Translations under genes and position numbers: made by a program | Shown: positions 31,109 to 40,457 of the stretch, piece by piece | Layout: each line of letters begins with the position of its first letter | Numbering within the stretch: position 1 is the stretch's first letter | IMG/VR virus record: IMGVR_UViG_3300025435_000010 | Span: 62,001 to 126,000 of that record | Reading direction: 5' to 3' (one strand) | Source: a virus | Length of the DNA: 64,000 bases | The notes under the pieces: model-generated | The model's database searches: none | Told to the model about the DNA's origin: nothing | The model's input: the letters and a program-made list of their open reading frames with translations, nothing else

Positions 31109-31845
31109 GCGTAACCACCATATACACTATCATAATCTGTAAGTGTATAATCAAAAACAGATTTAGATGCAACATCAACACTGTAGCTATAAGGTTTATT
31201 GGCGCCTGATACACCAGGATTAAGCGTGTCATCATATACCTGTTGATTAACAGCTTCACCTGACAGACCTGGCTCAAACGACCATTCAAAACGCTTAGCC
31301 TTTATTAGCCAAACATAATGACCAGCGAGCGGATTAATCTGCGCGATATCCTGATCAAGACGTTCAGTTATCTCATAAAAATTACCATTTCGACCATTTG
31401 GACGATCACTACCATATTCTGAGAGCTGAAAAACATCTCCTGACTTTGGCTCGCGACTCGCACCGAATATGGTATAAAAACCGCTAATATGAATAAACGC
31501 TGTTACTTCATCTTCTGATAATAAACCATACTTACTAAGCATGAGAGCGTTTTCATTTAAATTGATCGCTACAGTAATTGGAAGAGGAGGTGCAAACGTT
31601 TGGGTTGGTTGTTCACCGTAAAGCATGTCTGCAGAAAGAACGCTAAATGTATTCACATAATATAGCGTCTGTTGACCGTAGAGATTTATTTGCTCCCTCC
31701 AATAATTGGAATATAAAACTCTTTCACTCTGATTATTATTCTTATCAGTAAAGCGAATACACGTATTATCGACAAAGTTTAAACTACTCGGATAGATCTG
31801 CGGAGTAGGATTACCTGTATAGAAGTCTTTTTCGTTGACGCTCAT
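31105..31845 (-). CDS. 14: gp14-like neck protein
   Basis: A 246-aa protein (T4 gp14: 256 aa). The call rests on blocks that resemble gp14 of T4-like phages: INLYGQQTLYYVNT, then SADMLYGEQPTQTF, SKYGLLSEDEVTAF, EPKSGDVFQL, NFYEITERLDQDIAQINPL and YVWLIKAKRFEWSFEPG. gp14 joins the head to the tail at the neck. Unlike the main tail cluster it is on the minus strand, coupled to the preceding targeting-peptide gene by a 1-nt overlap (TAATG). A different neck or head-completion protein is possible. Confidence 0.6.
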   Translation of the reverse strand: MSVNEKDFYTGNPTPQIYPSSLNFVDNTCIRFTDKNNNQSERVLYSNYWREQINLYGQQTLYYVNTFSVLSADMLYGEQPTQTFAPPLPITVAINLNENALMLSKYGLLSEDEVTAFIHISGFYTIFGASREPKSGDVFQLSEYGSDRPNGRNGNFYEITERLDQDIAQINPLAGHYVWLIKAKRFEWSFEPGLSGEAVNQQVYDDTLNPGVSGANKPYSYSVDVASKSVFDYTLTDYDSVYGGYA

Positions 31846-32192
31846 TATTTAGTTAATGTAAAGAATCCAGGTTCATGATGTGGTGCTAGATATATACCAG
31901 TATTACCGAGAGAGCCTTTAAGTTCTTTAAGATTAAATTTTGTACCCAATTGACGAGCTTTAGCTAAGGTAATTGTCTTTGTACCACTATTCATCGTCTT
32001 AAGGGTTTCAAACTCTTGTACAGCATTATTATCATGCTTACAGTACTCTGGGACAGTCTTACCACCAGTTGCAGAGTGTGAATTGACATCCGGAATAATG
32101 TCAGCCATATGACGATGCTGTCTAGCTTTACCGGTTTTTTTATTAAAATGAGGGTTAAACCTTTCGAAAATAAAGTCTTTAAAGCTCTTCAC
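31845..32192 (-). CDS. Putative packaged protein (115 aa), GTG start
   Basis: GTG at 32192 gives MKSFKDFIFERFNPHF, a clear targeting-like peptide with an IFE-R site. The start is fixed by a late promoter 5 nt upstream. The rest is basic and His-rich (KKTGKARQHRHMADIIPDV) with a C-terminal alpha/beta part (KTITLAKARQLGTKFNLKEL, GIYLAPHHEPGFF). No function is recognised. It is co-transcribed with the gp14-like gene, which supports a head/neck connection. Confidence 0.7.
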   Translation of the reverse strand: MKSFKDFIFERFNPHFNKKTGKARQHRHMADIIPDVNSHSATGGKTVPEYCKHDNNAVQEFETLKTMNSGTKTITLAKARQLGTKFNLKELKGSLGNTGIYLAPHHEPGFFTLTK

Positions 32193-32197
32193 AGATA

Positions 32198-32205
32198 TAT
32201 TTATA
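32198..32205 (-). promoter_or_regulatory. Perfect T4 late promoter TATAAATA
   Basis: Minus-strand TATAAATATATCT then GTG at 32192. It starts directly after the T-tract of the terminator at 32207-32236. Confidence 0.75.
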
Positions 32206-32206
32206 C

Positions 32207-32236
32207 AAAAAAAAGGGCCTTATTGCTAAGGCCCTT
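32207..32236 (-). terminator. Intrinsic terminator for 32262-33230
   Basis: Minus strand AAGGGCCTTA, loop GCAA, TAAGGCCCTT followed by a T8 run. A strong hairpin 26 nt after the stop of the acidic protein gene. Confidence 0.9.
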
Positions 32237-32261
32237 AATTTTAATTTGATCTACTTTATTA

Positions 32262-33230
32262 TTAGAGCTTACGGAAGTCGCGAACTGTACCCTTTGGAGC
32301 CTTATAACCATCCTTACCGGTTGCAAAGAGAACCTTACCAACGTTCTTAGAGACCTTTGAGTCAACAGGAACTGGCTTAGCAGGTACTGGTGTTGTATCA
32401 GCTGTATCAGGTACTCCATCGGCAGCACCGTAGAGATGTACTTTAGCATTCTTAGCGCCGAGACCTTCATCCTGACCATTGATCTCACCTTCGCCGATCT
32501 TACCGTCGACGTGATGTGTTGTCCAGGAATCCTTGACTTGATTGCTCTTAGCACCACCAAGTTCCCAAGGATGCTTGCCACCCTTAGCAACAGAACCGGA
32601 AATCTTGATTTCTTCAAGCTCGGTAGCTTCAGCGCTAAAACCGGCTGATTCTTCATCTTCACCCTCTTCACCTTCAAGCTCACCCTCTTCTTCACCGTGC
32701 TGTTCTTCATCAGAACCAAGTACGGCCATAAGAGCATCGTGAAGCTTACCAGCAAGTTCTTTACTAAGGGTAATTGTAACTTCATCACCTTCACCCTCAG
32801 CACCAGGAAGGTCAAGGGCTAAGGCATCATGCTGGTCAGCATCTTCAGGTGAGTGGATATTATCGGACATAACGTCCTCGAAGAGTTTATCAAAAGTAGA
32901 TTTTGTCATAAAATTATTTATAGGCTCTACTTCCATTTTTTCGGGGGCTAACGATAATTTTTCTACTCCCGTGAAAGTTGACTTGCCCTTAGCGTCCTTA
33001 GCTTCAAGGGGCTTAACGAGAGATTTTCCATTTTCATTGCTCATAGGTCCACGTTTATCAAAGGCCTTTGTTTTAAATCCCTTAGGTAAAACAACGTCAG
33101 ACGTCTTTTTACCTGCTCTGGCGAAAGTGTCTTTACCGATACCTTTAAGGTTGTTCTTCTTGGCTGCCTCAGTAAGTATTGTAGAGGCGTAGAATTCACC
33201 CATTTCAACGAGATTGCGTGCTTTATTCAT
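32262..33230 (-). CDS. Putative packaged or scaffold-like acidic protein (322 aa)
   Basis: The N-terminus (EMGEFYASTILTEAAKKN) has a targeting-like segment with an LTE-A site. A second one occurs inside (FMTKSTFDKLFEDVMSDN, about 107-124). Residues about 142-207 are extremely acidic (EEGELEGEEGEDEESAGF), and the C-terminal third is Gly/Lys-rich. Such composition fits internal or scaffold-like head proteins. No family is recognised. It has its own late promoter and a strong terminator, so it is a single-gene unit, divergent from the terminase gene; this suggests high expression. Confidence 0.7.
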   Translation of the reverse strand: MNKARNLVEMGEFYASTILTEAAKKNNLKGIGKDTFARAGKKTSDVVLPKGFKTKAFDKRGPMSNENGKSLVKPLEAKDAKGKSTFTGVEKLSLAPEKMEVEPINNFMTKSTFDKLFEDVMSDNIHSPEDADQHDALALDLPGAEGEGDEVTITLSKELAGKLHDALMAVLGSDEEQHGEEEGELEGEEGEDEESAGFSAEATELEEIKISGSVAKGGKHPWELGGAKSNQVKDSWTTHHVDGKIGEGEINGQDEGLGAKNAKVHLYGAADGVPDTADTTPVPAKPVPVDSKVSKNVGKVLFATGKDGYKAPKGTVRDFRKL

Positions 33231-33241
33231 ATATGCTTAAT

Positions 33242-33249
33242 TATTTATA
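33242..33249 (-). promoter_or_regulatory. T4 late promoter TATAAATA for 33230 gene
   Basis: Perfect TATAAATA on the minus strand, 11 nt before the ATG at 33230, giving a leader of about 5 nt. Confidence 0.7.
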
Positions 33250-33253
33250 CTAA

Positions 33254-34975
33254 ATGGCTACTAAAAAAGAGAAACAACAGTTTTATCTTGGTAATGAAAA
33301 CTTACCGACACCTGATGCTTTATTTGATTATGAATCAAATCCGGAGTGGATTAAAGATATTGAAAAGTGTAAAAAGAATATTTTGTACTTTGCTGAGAAT
33401 TTCTTTTTTATTACTAACCTCGATGAAGGCAAGATTAAGATCAAGTTACATCTATTCCAAAAGCGTATATTGAGAAGTATGAGAGACAATCGATTTGTCT
33501 GTCTACTTGCCTCTAGACAGATCGGTAAAACGACTCTTATGACAATTTACGCTCTTTGGATTGTCTGCTTTCAAACCGATCAACGTATTCTCATTGTAGC
33601 TAACAAGGAAGCAACGGCTATCAATATTTTTAAGCGTGTTAGAATGGCTTATGAGTTATTGCCAAATTATCTTAAGCCTGGTATTTTAGAGTATGGTAAA
33701 ACCTCAATGGCTTTGGCCAATGGCTCAAGTATTGGTATTAGTACTACAAGTAGTGATGCTGGTCGTGGTGACTCAGTAAACGTTGTTCTTTTAGATGAGT
33801 TAGCCTTTATTGATAACCATCTAGTAGAAGAATTCTGGGCATCTGTCTACCCAATTATATCATCTTCAAAGAAATCTAAGATATTTGTAGCTAGTACACC
33901 AAACGGAACAGGTAACCTATTCCATGAATTATATGAAGGTGCGTTAGAGAGTGACCCTGAAAAACATAATGGATGGAAGGCAGAGCGTGTAGATTGGTGG
34001 GAGGTACCAGGTAGAGATGAAAAATGGAAAGTCAAGACAATCCGGGAAATGGGTAGTAGAGAGAAGTTTGATCAGGAGTTTGGCAATACATTTTTACAGT
34101 CTGGTGAAAGCTCAATTAATGAGGCATTCTTTGATCAATTAAAATCTGAATGTCAAGAACCAGCATTTATATTTGACGAAGGTAAGTATCTCCTTTGGAA
34201 AGAACCAGATAAAGAACATTTATACGTGGTTGGAGTCGATGTAGCTGAGGGAGTCGGTGAAGCAGCTTCTGTTATACAAGTTCTGGATATTACTAATTTA
34301 CGTAGTATAGAACAAGTAGCAATTTACCATAATAATGAAATAAGCCCGTATAATTTCACTACAAAATTACATGAAATTTTACTACATTGGGGTAGTCCGC
34401 CCGCTTTAATTGAAAGAAATAACTGCGGAGCTCAAGTTGTAGATCAATTAAAACATAATCTTGGATATGAAAATATCGTGTATTATAGTGCTAAGGCTGG
34501 CGATAAGGTCTTCAATAAACCTGGTGTCGTAGCTCATACAAACACAAAATACAAAGGTGTTACCAATATGAGGTATTGGATGAATGAATTAAATGTGGTT
34601 AGAATTAAAGATATCAAAACTCTAATTGAATTAAAAAACTTTGTACGCTATCCAAACGGTACATGGGCAGCTAAACCAGGCAATGATAATCAAGACGATA
34701 GAGTTATGAGTTTAATTTGGTCTTTAGTGATATTAGAAAATGAAGTAACAGAAAGATATTTTGAAATTGTTGAATTAGATGATAACAAGCGTCCTCTTAG
34801 ACTGAAATCCTTAGACTACGGTATTAAATATTTTATTAACCCCACGTCCATGTATAATAATGAAGCCAATAAAGAAGAAGGCATACCTATGCCTGTATTA
34901 TTTGATCTTGGAGCAGCTCCAGATAAAACAGATATACAGGAAATGGAAAACCAGGGTTGGTCTTTAATGGGATAA
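33254..34975 (+). CDS. 17: gp17 large terminase
   Basis: The packaging motor ATPase and headful nuclease. The 573-aa protein (T4: 610) has LHLFQKRIL (adenine-binding region), Walker A ASRQIGKTT, VVLLDELAFI (Walker B plus Glu), VASTPNG (motif III), and a RuvC/RNase H-like nuclease domain beginning VGVDVAEGVGEAAS with a later IERNNCG and QDDRVMSL acidic residues. It is followed after 8 nt by a tail gene. The small terminase is not adjacent (see 50820-51287). Confidence 0.95.
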   Translation: MATKKEKQQFYLGNENLPTPDALFDYESNPEWIKDIEKCKKNILYFAENFFFITNLDEGKIKIKLHLFQKRILRSMRDNRFVCLLASRQIGKTTLMTIYALWIVCFQTDQRILIVANKEATAINIFKRVRMAYELLPNYLKPGILEYGKTSMALANGSSIGISTTSSDAGRGDSVNVVLLDELAFIDNHLVEEFWASVYPIISSSKKSKIFVASTPNGTGNLFHELYEGALESDPEKHNGWKAERVDWWEVPGRDEKWKVKTIREMGSREKFDQEFGNTFLQSGESSINEAFFDQLKSECQEPAFIFDEGKYLLWKEPDKEHLYVVGVDVAEGVGEAASVIQVLDITNLRSIEQVAIYHNNEISPYNFTTKLHEILLHWGSPPALIERNNCGAQVVDQLKHNLGYENIVYYSAKAGDKVFNKPGVVAHTNTKYKGVTNMRYWMNELNVVRIKDIKTLIELKNFVRYPNGTWAAKPGNDNQDDRVMSLIWSLVILENEVTERYFEIVELDDNKRPLRLKSLDYGIKYFINPTSMYNNEANKEEGIPMPVLFDLGAAPDKTDIQEMENQGWSLMG

Positions 34976-34983
34976 TATAGTAT

Positions 34984-35607
34984 ATGTCAAACGCAGCAAA
35001 TTACACACAGAGTCCGTTCAATCTATCAAGGAAAGATAAATTCTTACTTGTTCTTGATGTACCACCTCCCTTAAAAAAGATTACATCAAAGTTCGTACGT
35101 GACAATGTTAATATTTTACCTGATACCATGCAGTTTTCTGTTGCTGGCACTGTAATACCCGAAATCTCAGTCCCTGCTATACAAAATCGTTATGCCGGTC
35201 AGACGCAAACCTCTTCCTCACATGCTCGTGACCCTTACCCGCCGGTTACAGTAGAGTTTATTGTCGATAATAGATTTAATAACTACTGGGTTATCTATAC
35301 ATGGCTTAATCTCTTGAATGATGACCAGCTAGATATATATGACAGTACAGATTTAACTGATCCTACCCAAACTATTGTCGATAATAAGGCAAGAGGCAAG
35401 TACAGTCAGTATAAAACAACGATATCTGTATACGGTCTTGATGAATACAATAAGCGAGTAATTGAGTTCAAGTATATTGACGCTTTCCCGACAAGCTTAG
35501 GTAATATTAACTATAATTACAAGGATAGCGGTGAAATTGAAACAACGATGACGATAAGCTACTCACAGCTCATCGTAACACCTATTTATGAAATAGAAAA
35601 TCTTTAA
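34984..35607 (+). CDS. Tail-tube-fold (gp19-like) tail protein
   Basis: A 207-aa protein whose blocks DKFLLVLDVPPPL, LPDTMQFSVAGTVIPEISVPA, PVTVEFIVDNRFNNYWVIYTW, EFKYIDAFPTSLG and ETTMTISYSQLIVTP match the strand order of the gp19/gp54-type tube fold. It lies between terminase and sheath, where T4 has gp17 then gp18. It may be a tube paralogue, a tube initiator or a tail-terminator-like protein. No clear late box precedes it (GATAATATAGTAT is imperfect), so it may be read from terminase transcripts. Confidence 0.7.
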   Translation: MSNAANYTQSPFNLSRKDKFLLVLDVPPPLKKITSKFVRDNVNILPDTMQFSVAGTVIPEISVPAIQNRYAGQTQTSSSHARDPYPPVTVEFIVDNRFNNYWVIYTWLNLLNDDQLDIYDSTDLTDPTQTIVDNKARGKYSQYKTTISVYGLDEYNKRVIEFKYIDAFPTSLGNINYNYKDSGEIETTMTISYSQLIVTPIYEIENL

Positions 35608-35633
35608 AAGATAAAAAAAATATTTCCAAACAC

Positions 35634-35641
35634 CATAAATA
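35634..35641 (+). promoter_or_regulatory. Late promoter (CATAAATA) of gene 18
   Basis: CATAAATACTTTAT then ATG 35648; the box ends 6 nt from the start. Confidence 0.7.
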
Positions 35642-35647
35642 CTTTAT

Positions 35648-37996
35648 ATGGCACGTACAATTCAAAGTCCCGGAGTTCAAATTAGCGAAGTTGATCTTTC
35701 ATTACAGGCGAGCTTAGTTTCGCCAACAAATATTTTAATCCCTGGGTTCGCACCCAAAGGCCCTACTTCTGAGCCTGTAACAGTAGGTACGCTTTCAGAA
35801 TTTGAACAAATTTTCGGTGCACCAACCAACACTGCTGAACGTTATTTTTATCAAACAACTAAGGCTGTCTTTCAGTCACCTGCAAATGTAACTGTATACC
35901 GTCTTCCTTACGGTACAGGAGCTGGAATAGGTTATTCGAGCCAGTATAGTGCCCTCGTTTACCCTGTTGTTTCTGTAGTTAATAACGGCTCAACTCAACT
36001 TTCCGGTAGTAATTTATCTTTCGCTGCTTCAGCTGCTGGTGTTACGTACTTCTTCGGTCAACCAAGTCATATTTCCTTAACACAGACTGACTATTACGGT
36101 ATTCTCCGTGGTAGCAGTTTTACATGGAGCTCAGCTGGCGGTGTAGCAAATTATTCATATAGTAATGGTTTATCTACCTTAAATTCAGCTGGTTTAATTA
36201 TCCTTAATAAGGCTCAAACCTCTATTAATGGTAAGTTTGAAGGTACATACATCGGTATTACTGATAATACCTGCTATAATTCATTCTCACAATATGATGA
36301 CTTTAGTAGCGTTCTTTCAGTTAACCAGAGCAATGTCTCTTTCGGCGGTGTTGGCGGTAATTCATACATCACAGTACCGTCTCAGCGCTTAACCTTCCCT
36401 CTTTCAGCTAGCGCTGATGGTGCAAACGGCGGTGTCTCTGAAGCTATCGAAAAGATCCCAACATTTGATACCTCGACAAAAGCCTTTAACGACACTATCA
36501 ATCTCGGTGTTTTCAAGCTTCGTCAATCAGTCTTCTCGCCTGATACAATTCAGCTTGACTACATTCTCCAGGAAGGTTATAACGCTTCTTTCGACTATTA
36601 TCGTCAAATTAATAACCCTAACGGTGGACCTGCTGTTAGCTACTTCCTAGGAAATGTAGAAAACAATTCTTCAAATATTGTTGCTCTCGTTAACCCTTAC
36701 ATTTCAAATCAGTTCTCAAGCACTTGGCTTAACCTTAGCGGTACACCTAATAAGAGCATCCGTTTCTTAAGCAATATTCGCGCTACTTTTCCGCTTGCCT
36801 CTGACACAGATGGTGTAACTGGTACATTCGCTACACGTATGGGTGCAACATCAGCTCTATACGGTTATCTTGCCAGTACATATGGGTCAAATGACAGTCT
36901 TATCGCACTCGGTGATTACACAGTTGAGAATGTTAACTCCAAGCAAATTGGTAACGTACCAACAAAGGTTAGCACAATGTGTAATGCATTATATAATGCT
37001 GACCTTTATCCGCTCTCAATTGTAACAGAAGCCGGCCTTGGTACAATTTACGCTAATACGTTTAATCCTAATACATCAGGTTATTTTGATGATTCAATTC
37101 CTTATACAAATACCGACTTTACAAATCTCACTGCTCAAGACGGTACTGGCGGATCTGCACAATGCGCCGTTAACTATAAGGCTGTCGTGAATCAGTTCGT
37201 CGACTTTGCTGCTAATCAGCGTAAGGATCACATTTTCATCGCTGATCCCCTCACCAATATTCTTGTACAGAACAACGTGAAGGTTCTTGACGATCCTAAT
37301 AATAACTTCTCTACAAACGTTTATTGGCCGTTGTATAACTTGTTCGGCTTTATCAATAATAGCTATACTGCTGTATACGCAAATGCCGTTCAAGTCCCTG
37401 ATACAGCTTCAAGCAGACAGGTCTGGGTACCGTTCTCTGGATTTGCTGCAGCTGCAATGGCCCGCACTGATTCTAATTATCAACCTTGGTTCGCACCTGC
37501 TGGCTTTACAAGAGGTATTGTAAATGGTGTCACTGACGTTGCGATTTACCCAAATCAGAAACAACGCGATTTATTCTACAAGGCTAATCTTAACCCGGTT
37601 GCATTCTTCCCGAACGAAGGATATGTTATCTACGGACAGAAGACAATGTCAAAGCTCCCGAGTGCTTTTGATAGAATTAACGTCCGTCGTTTATTCCTTA
37701 CACTCGAAACACAGACAAACACAGTTGCTCGCAACTACGTCTTCGAGCCTAATACACTTTTCACAAGAACACAAGTTAAAAACGTATTAACACCAATCTT
37801 TGATAATGCAAAGAATTCATCTGGTATTTACGATTACTTATTAATCTGCGACGAGCGTAACAATACACCTGCTGTTATTGATGACAATTCACTCGTGATT
37901 GACATTTACATTAAACCAGTACGTACAGCTGAGTTCGTTCTCGTTAACTTCTACGCTACCAGAACAAGTCAGAATTTCTCTGAAATCGTCTCGTAA
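35648..37996 (+). CDS. 18: gp18 contractile tail sheath
   Basis: The contractile sheath subunit. The N-terminus SPGVQISEVDLSLQASLV, with ILIPGFAPKGP and a C-terminal domain (FDRINVRRLFLTLETQTNTV, YDYLLICDERNN, IDIYIKPVRTAEFVLVNFYAT), is typical. At 782 aa it is longer than T4 gp18 (659); extra material in the middle (about 110-440) probably forms additional surface-exposed domains. Codons are C-rich, consistent with an abundant virion protein. Confidence 0.94.
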   Translation: MARTIQSPGVQISEVDLSLQASLVSPTNILIPGFAPKGPTSEPVTVGTLSEFEQIFGAPTNTAERYFYQTTKAVFQSPANVTVYRLPYGTGAGIGYSSQYSALVYPVVSVVNNGSTQLSGSNLSFAASAAGVTYFFGQPSHISLTQTDYYGILRGSSFTWSSAGGVANYSYSNGLSTLNSAGLIILNKAQTSINGKFEGTYIGITDNTCYNSFSQYDDFSSVLSVNQSNVSFGGVGGNSYITVPSQRLTFPLSASADGANGGVSEAIEKIPTFDTSTKAFNDTINLGVFKLRQSVFSPDTIQLDYILQEGYNASFDYYRQINNPNGGPAVSYFLGNVENNSSNIVALVNPYISNQFSSTWLNLSGTPNKSIRFLSNIRATFPLASDTDGVTGTFATRMGATSALYGYLASTYGSNDSLIALGDYTVENVNSKQIGNVPTKVSTMCNALYNADLYPLSIVTEAGLGTIYANTFNPNTSGYFDDSIPYTNTDFTNLTAQDGTGGSAQCAVNYKAVVNQFVDFAANQRKDHIFIADPLTNILVQNNVKVLDDPNNNFSTNVYWPLYNLFGFINNSYTAVYANAVQVPDTASSRQVWVPFSGFAAAAMARTDSNYQPWFAPAGFTRGIVNGVTDVAIYPNQKQRDLFYKANLNPVAFFPNEGYVIYGQKTMSKLPSAFDRINVRRLFLTLETQTNTVARNYVFEPNTLFTRTQVKNVLTPIFDNAKNSSGIYDYLLICDERNNTPAVIDDNSLVIDIYIKPVRTAEFVLVNFYATRTSQNFSEIVS

Positions 37997-38012
37997 TGGT
38001 TGATAAAAAGAT

Positions 38013-38018
38013 TAAATA
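38013..38018 (+). promoter_or_regulatory. Late box (TAAATA) of gene 19
   Basis: TTAAATA, 9 nt before ATG 38028. Confidence 0.55.
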
Positions 38019-38027
38019 ATTACACAT

Positions 38028-38594
38028 ATGGCCGATACAAACCAACTTATTCAAAACTTCTACTCGACAGCCGCAAATCGCGACTTCGCTCGTGATTTTA
38101 GCTTCCGTGTTTTATCAATTACAACAGGCGGCGCTACAAACGCTGCCGGTCAGACGATCAGCTTCGGTGACAATGATCTTGTTTATGTCAAGACAGCAAC
38201 ACTACCTGAAAGAGCTATTACTAACGTACCAGTACCTTACATGGGTCTTAATTTTAACTTACCCGGTAATGCTACATATCCAGGTTCTGAAGCTTATAGC
38301 TTAACTTTCTACGCTGATGCTAAGTCACAGATCAGGCAGAAGTTTGAAGATTGGTCACGCTATACATTTGATGATGCTAACAGTACAGGTGATTATTTAA
38401 CACCAAAGCCAACATCCGTTATTAATCTTATTCAGCTTGATAATAAGATGAATCGCATTGCTGAATATAGCCTTATCGGTGTTTCGCCACGCAGTGTTGG
38501 AGCTCTTTCATACTCTATCGCTGCTGGTACAGGTCAGTCTATTGAGTTTACTGCTACATTAGCTTACCACTACTTTACAAGAACATCGCCCTAA
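38028..38594 (+). CDS. 19: gp19 tail tube
   Basis: The inner tube subunit, 188 aa (T4: 163). Blocks FARDFSFRVLSI, LVYVKTATLPERAITNVPVPYMGLNF, YSLTFYADAKSQIRQKFEDW, IAEYSLIGVSPRSVGALSY and IEFTATLAYHYF fit the tube fold, and it follows the sheath gene as in T4. Strong expression is suggested by its own late box and C-rich codons. Confidence 0.9.
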   Translation: MADTNQLIQNFYSTAANRDFARDFSFRVLSITTGGATNAAGQTISFGDNDLVYVKTATLPERAITNVPVPYMGLNFNLPGNATYPGSEAYSLTFYADAKSQIRQKFEDWSRYTFDDANSTGDYLTPKPTSVINLIQLDNKMNRIAEYSLIGVSPRSVGALSYSIAAGTGQSIEFTATLAYHYFTRTSP

Positions 38595-38612
38595 AGAATT
38601 AGCTACTTAACC

Positions 38613-38618
38613 TAAATA
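38613..38618 (+). promoter_or_regulatory. Late box (TAAATA) for 38624 gene
   Basis: CTAAATA ending 5 nt before GTG 38624. Confidence 0.6.
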
Positions 38619-38623
38619 ATTAG

Positions 38624-39529
38624 GTGAGCTTAAACGATGCTTTTAGTAGTGCTTTAAATAGTTTCGGTCAAAATATAGCCGGGATAGGTACTGGATCTAA
38701 TCCCCTTTTCGCACCACAAGTAACACAGCTCCTTGGATTAAACATCCCTGCTGTACCAATTATTAGTGTTAGAGATTACTTTCTAACACAAATGGAGTCA
38801 TGGTTTACTGCCGTACCCATGTCAACTCAATGGGTAATTCTTATTGATGAATACCCACAAGGGTTAAATTCATCTCTATTACAAGGATTAGAAAGAACAG
38901 ACGGTTCAAAGCAAGGGTTTGATATTGATAATGCAAAGAATATCCTGACTAATTTCGCATATAATAAAGTTATTGGTTGTTTATTCGCTAACAATATAAC
39001 AGTACCCAATGAAGCCTATAATGTAGAGAGTGCATATATAGATAATAATCGAGGATTTTTACCAGGTGTACTGGGAGGTGGTCGTAATCATGAAGCCCCG
39101 GTATTAGATATTGGCTTCATGGAGACTAATACCTCATTTATTGATTTTGTAGTAAGGCCTTGGGTTATTCTTGGTGCGCATTTCGGCATGGTAGCACGAC
39201 CTGGTGATAAAAACGGTAATAGAGATCCTAAGAATATGAAGTGTAATATGCATTTAATGCAATATACACGTACAAGAGCTGGTGTATCACAGGTACCACG
39301 TAAGATTTGGAATTTTTATAACTGTATGCCGTTTACAGTTAATGAAGAGTCATTAGAATATACAGAAGAGAAATTAATGATATATAACACCCGTTGGACG
39401 TATTCTAATTATACGATTACTAATAATCTATATTTACCTATCGGTGAAATTATTAATAACTTTGCAAAGAACGGTTTTCCGAAAATCGGCAACCCAAGCA
39501 TATTTAAAGGCTTTAATTCACCTGTCTAA
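38624..39529 (+). CDS. Baseplate/tail-tube-like protein (gp54-like?), GTG start
   Basis: A 301-aa protein. The C-terminal half (FIDFVVRPWVILGAHFG, CNMHLMQYTR, IWNFYNCMPFTVNEESLEYTEE, IYNTRWTYSNYTI) has the strand pattern of the tube fold as in gp54/gp48, proteins that connect the tube to the baseplate. The N-terminal half is unique. GTG 38624 is fixed by the late box 5 nt upstream. T4 gp54 is 320 aa, but T4 gene order differs, so the assignment is tentative. Confidence 0.55.
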   Translation: MSLNDAFSSALNSFGQNIAGIGTGSNPLFAPQVTQLLGLNIPAVPIISVRDYFLTQMESWFTAVPMSTQWVILIDEYPQGLNSSLLQGLERTDGSKQGFDIDNAKNILTNFAYNKVIGCLFANNITVPNEAYNVESAYIDNNRGFLPGVLGGGRNHEAPVLDIGFMETNTSFIDFVVRPWVILGAHFGMVARPGDKNGNRDPKNMKCNMHLMQYTRTRAGVSQVPRKIWNFYNCMPFTVNEESLEYTEEKLMIYNTRWTYSNYTITNNLYLPIGEIINNFAKNGFPKIGNPSIFKGFNSPV

Positions 39530-39552
39530 TTTGAGTATTTTTTAATCTCACC

Positions 39553-39558
39553 TAAGTA
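39553..39558 (+). promoter_or_regulatory. Late-like box (TAAGTA) for 39564 gene
   Basis: CTAAGTA ending 5 nt before GTG 39564; a one-base variant of TAAATA at the usual spacing. Confidence 0.45.
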
Positions 39559-39563
39559 AAATA

Positions 39564-40439
39564 GTGAGACAGTTTGTTTATACAGTAAAATTACCTAGAC
39601 AGGGGCAAACAATCCTAATTAAGGAACTACAATTTGATAGATATAAACATCTTGTAAAAAACATCTTAAACGACAATGATGCTGTTATAAATCATTCATT
39701 TAATATGCTTATAGCAGATTTATGTGAAGATATAGATACCACTGCATTTACATTCTTAGATAAATTAACTATTCTCTTAACGATAAGATCAGTTTGCATA
39801 TCACCAATGTTAGAGTTAACAGTTAATTGCCCAGAAACTGGACAACAGTTTAACACAAATATTAAAATATCTGATATTATTGAAAAGCTTCAAAATTTGA
39901 ATTTACCAGATAATGTATATAAAACAATAAAACATTATAATGATGGTAATTTGATAGTAGAATTAGGTATGCCTAATACACTTGACCTAAAAGAAGAAGA
40001 TCTTGCTTTAATGGATACAATAATACAAAAAATTGTACTAAATGGTGAAGATGTAACTAATAGTAAGGGACAAATTATTGACCATTTACCTATTACAGTA
40101 TTAAGAGATATTAGAGAATATGTTGATTATTTTAGTGACAATTTTTATAACCTAAATTTGCTATCTTTACAATCCCCCTTCGCTACAACAAATAATACTG
40201 TTACTGTTCCGTTAAATTTATTCTCAAGCTCAATAATTGATTTTTTGAAAATATGTTTTAAGCGTAGCTTACTTTCATTCTATGAGTTAGAGTATTTTCT
40301 TATTAATAAACTTAATATGGATTACGAACTCATTAGAGTATCGACACCTGCTGAAGTTAATATCTATATAAACTTCTTTAAAGATGAAAAAGCCGAGGAA
40401 GAAAAGAGAGAACGTAAAAAGAACTTGAATCTCCCATAA
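39564..40439 (+). CDS. gp26/gp51-like baseplate hub assembly protein, GTG start
   Basis: A 291-aa protein resembling the T4_baseplate family (gp26/gp51 type): FVYTVKLPRQGQTILIKELQFDRYKHLVK, FTFLDKLTILLTIRSVCI, LTVNCPETGQQFNTNIKISDII, and a helical C-terminal region with a basic tail. These proteins help build the baseplate hub and may act like tail assembly chaperones. They usually precede the tape-measure gene, as here. The next gene is a paralogue-like protein. Confidence 0.6.
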   Translation: MRQFVYTVKLPRQGQTILIKELQFDRYKHLVKNILNDNDAVINHSFNMLIADLCEDIDTTAFTFLDKLTILLTIRSVCISPMLELTVNCPETGQQFNTNIKISDIIEKLQNLNLPDNVYKTIKHYNDGNLIVELGMPNTLDLKEEDLALMDTIIQKIVLNGEDVTNSKGQIIDHLPITVLRDIREYVDYFSDNFYNLNLLSLQSPFATTNNTVTVPLNLFSSSIIDFLKICFKRSLLSFYELEYFLINKLNMDYELIRVSTPAEVNIYINFFKDEKAEEEKRERKKNLNLP

Positions 40440-40457
40440 TGGTAGATACATATTATT

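Noticed and set aside
32201-32815. 204-codon frame on the minus strand inside the acidic 32262-33230 gene
   Set aside because: Frame-shifted shadow of the Glu/Gly-rich gene; it runs through the terminator hairpin and has a Val/Leu/Lys composition without motifs.
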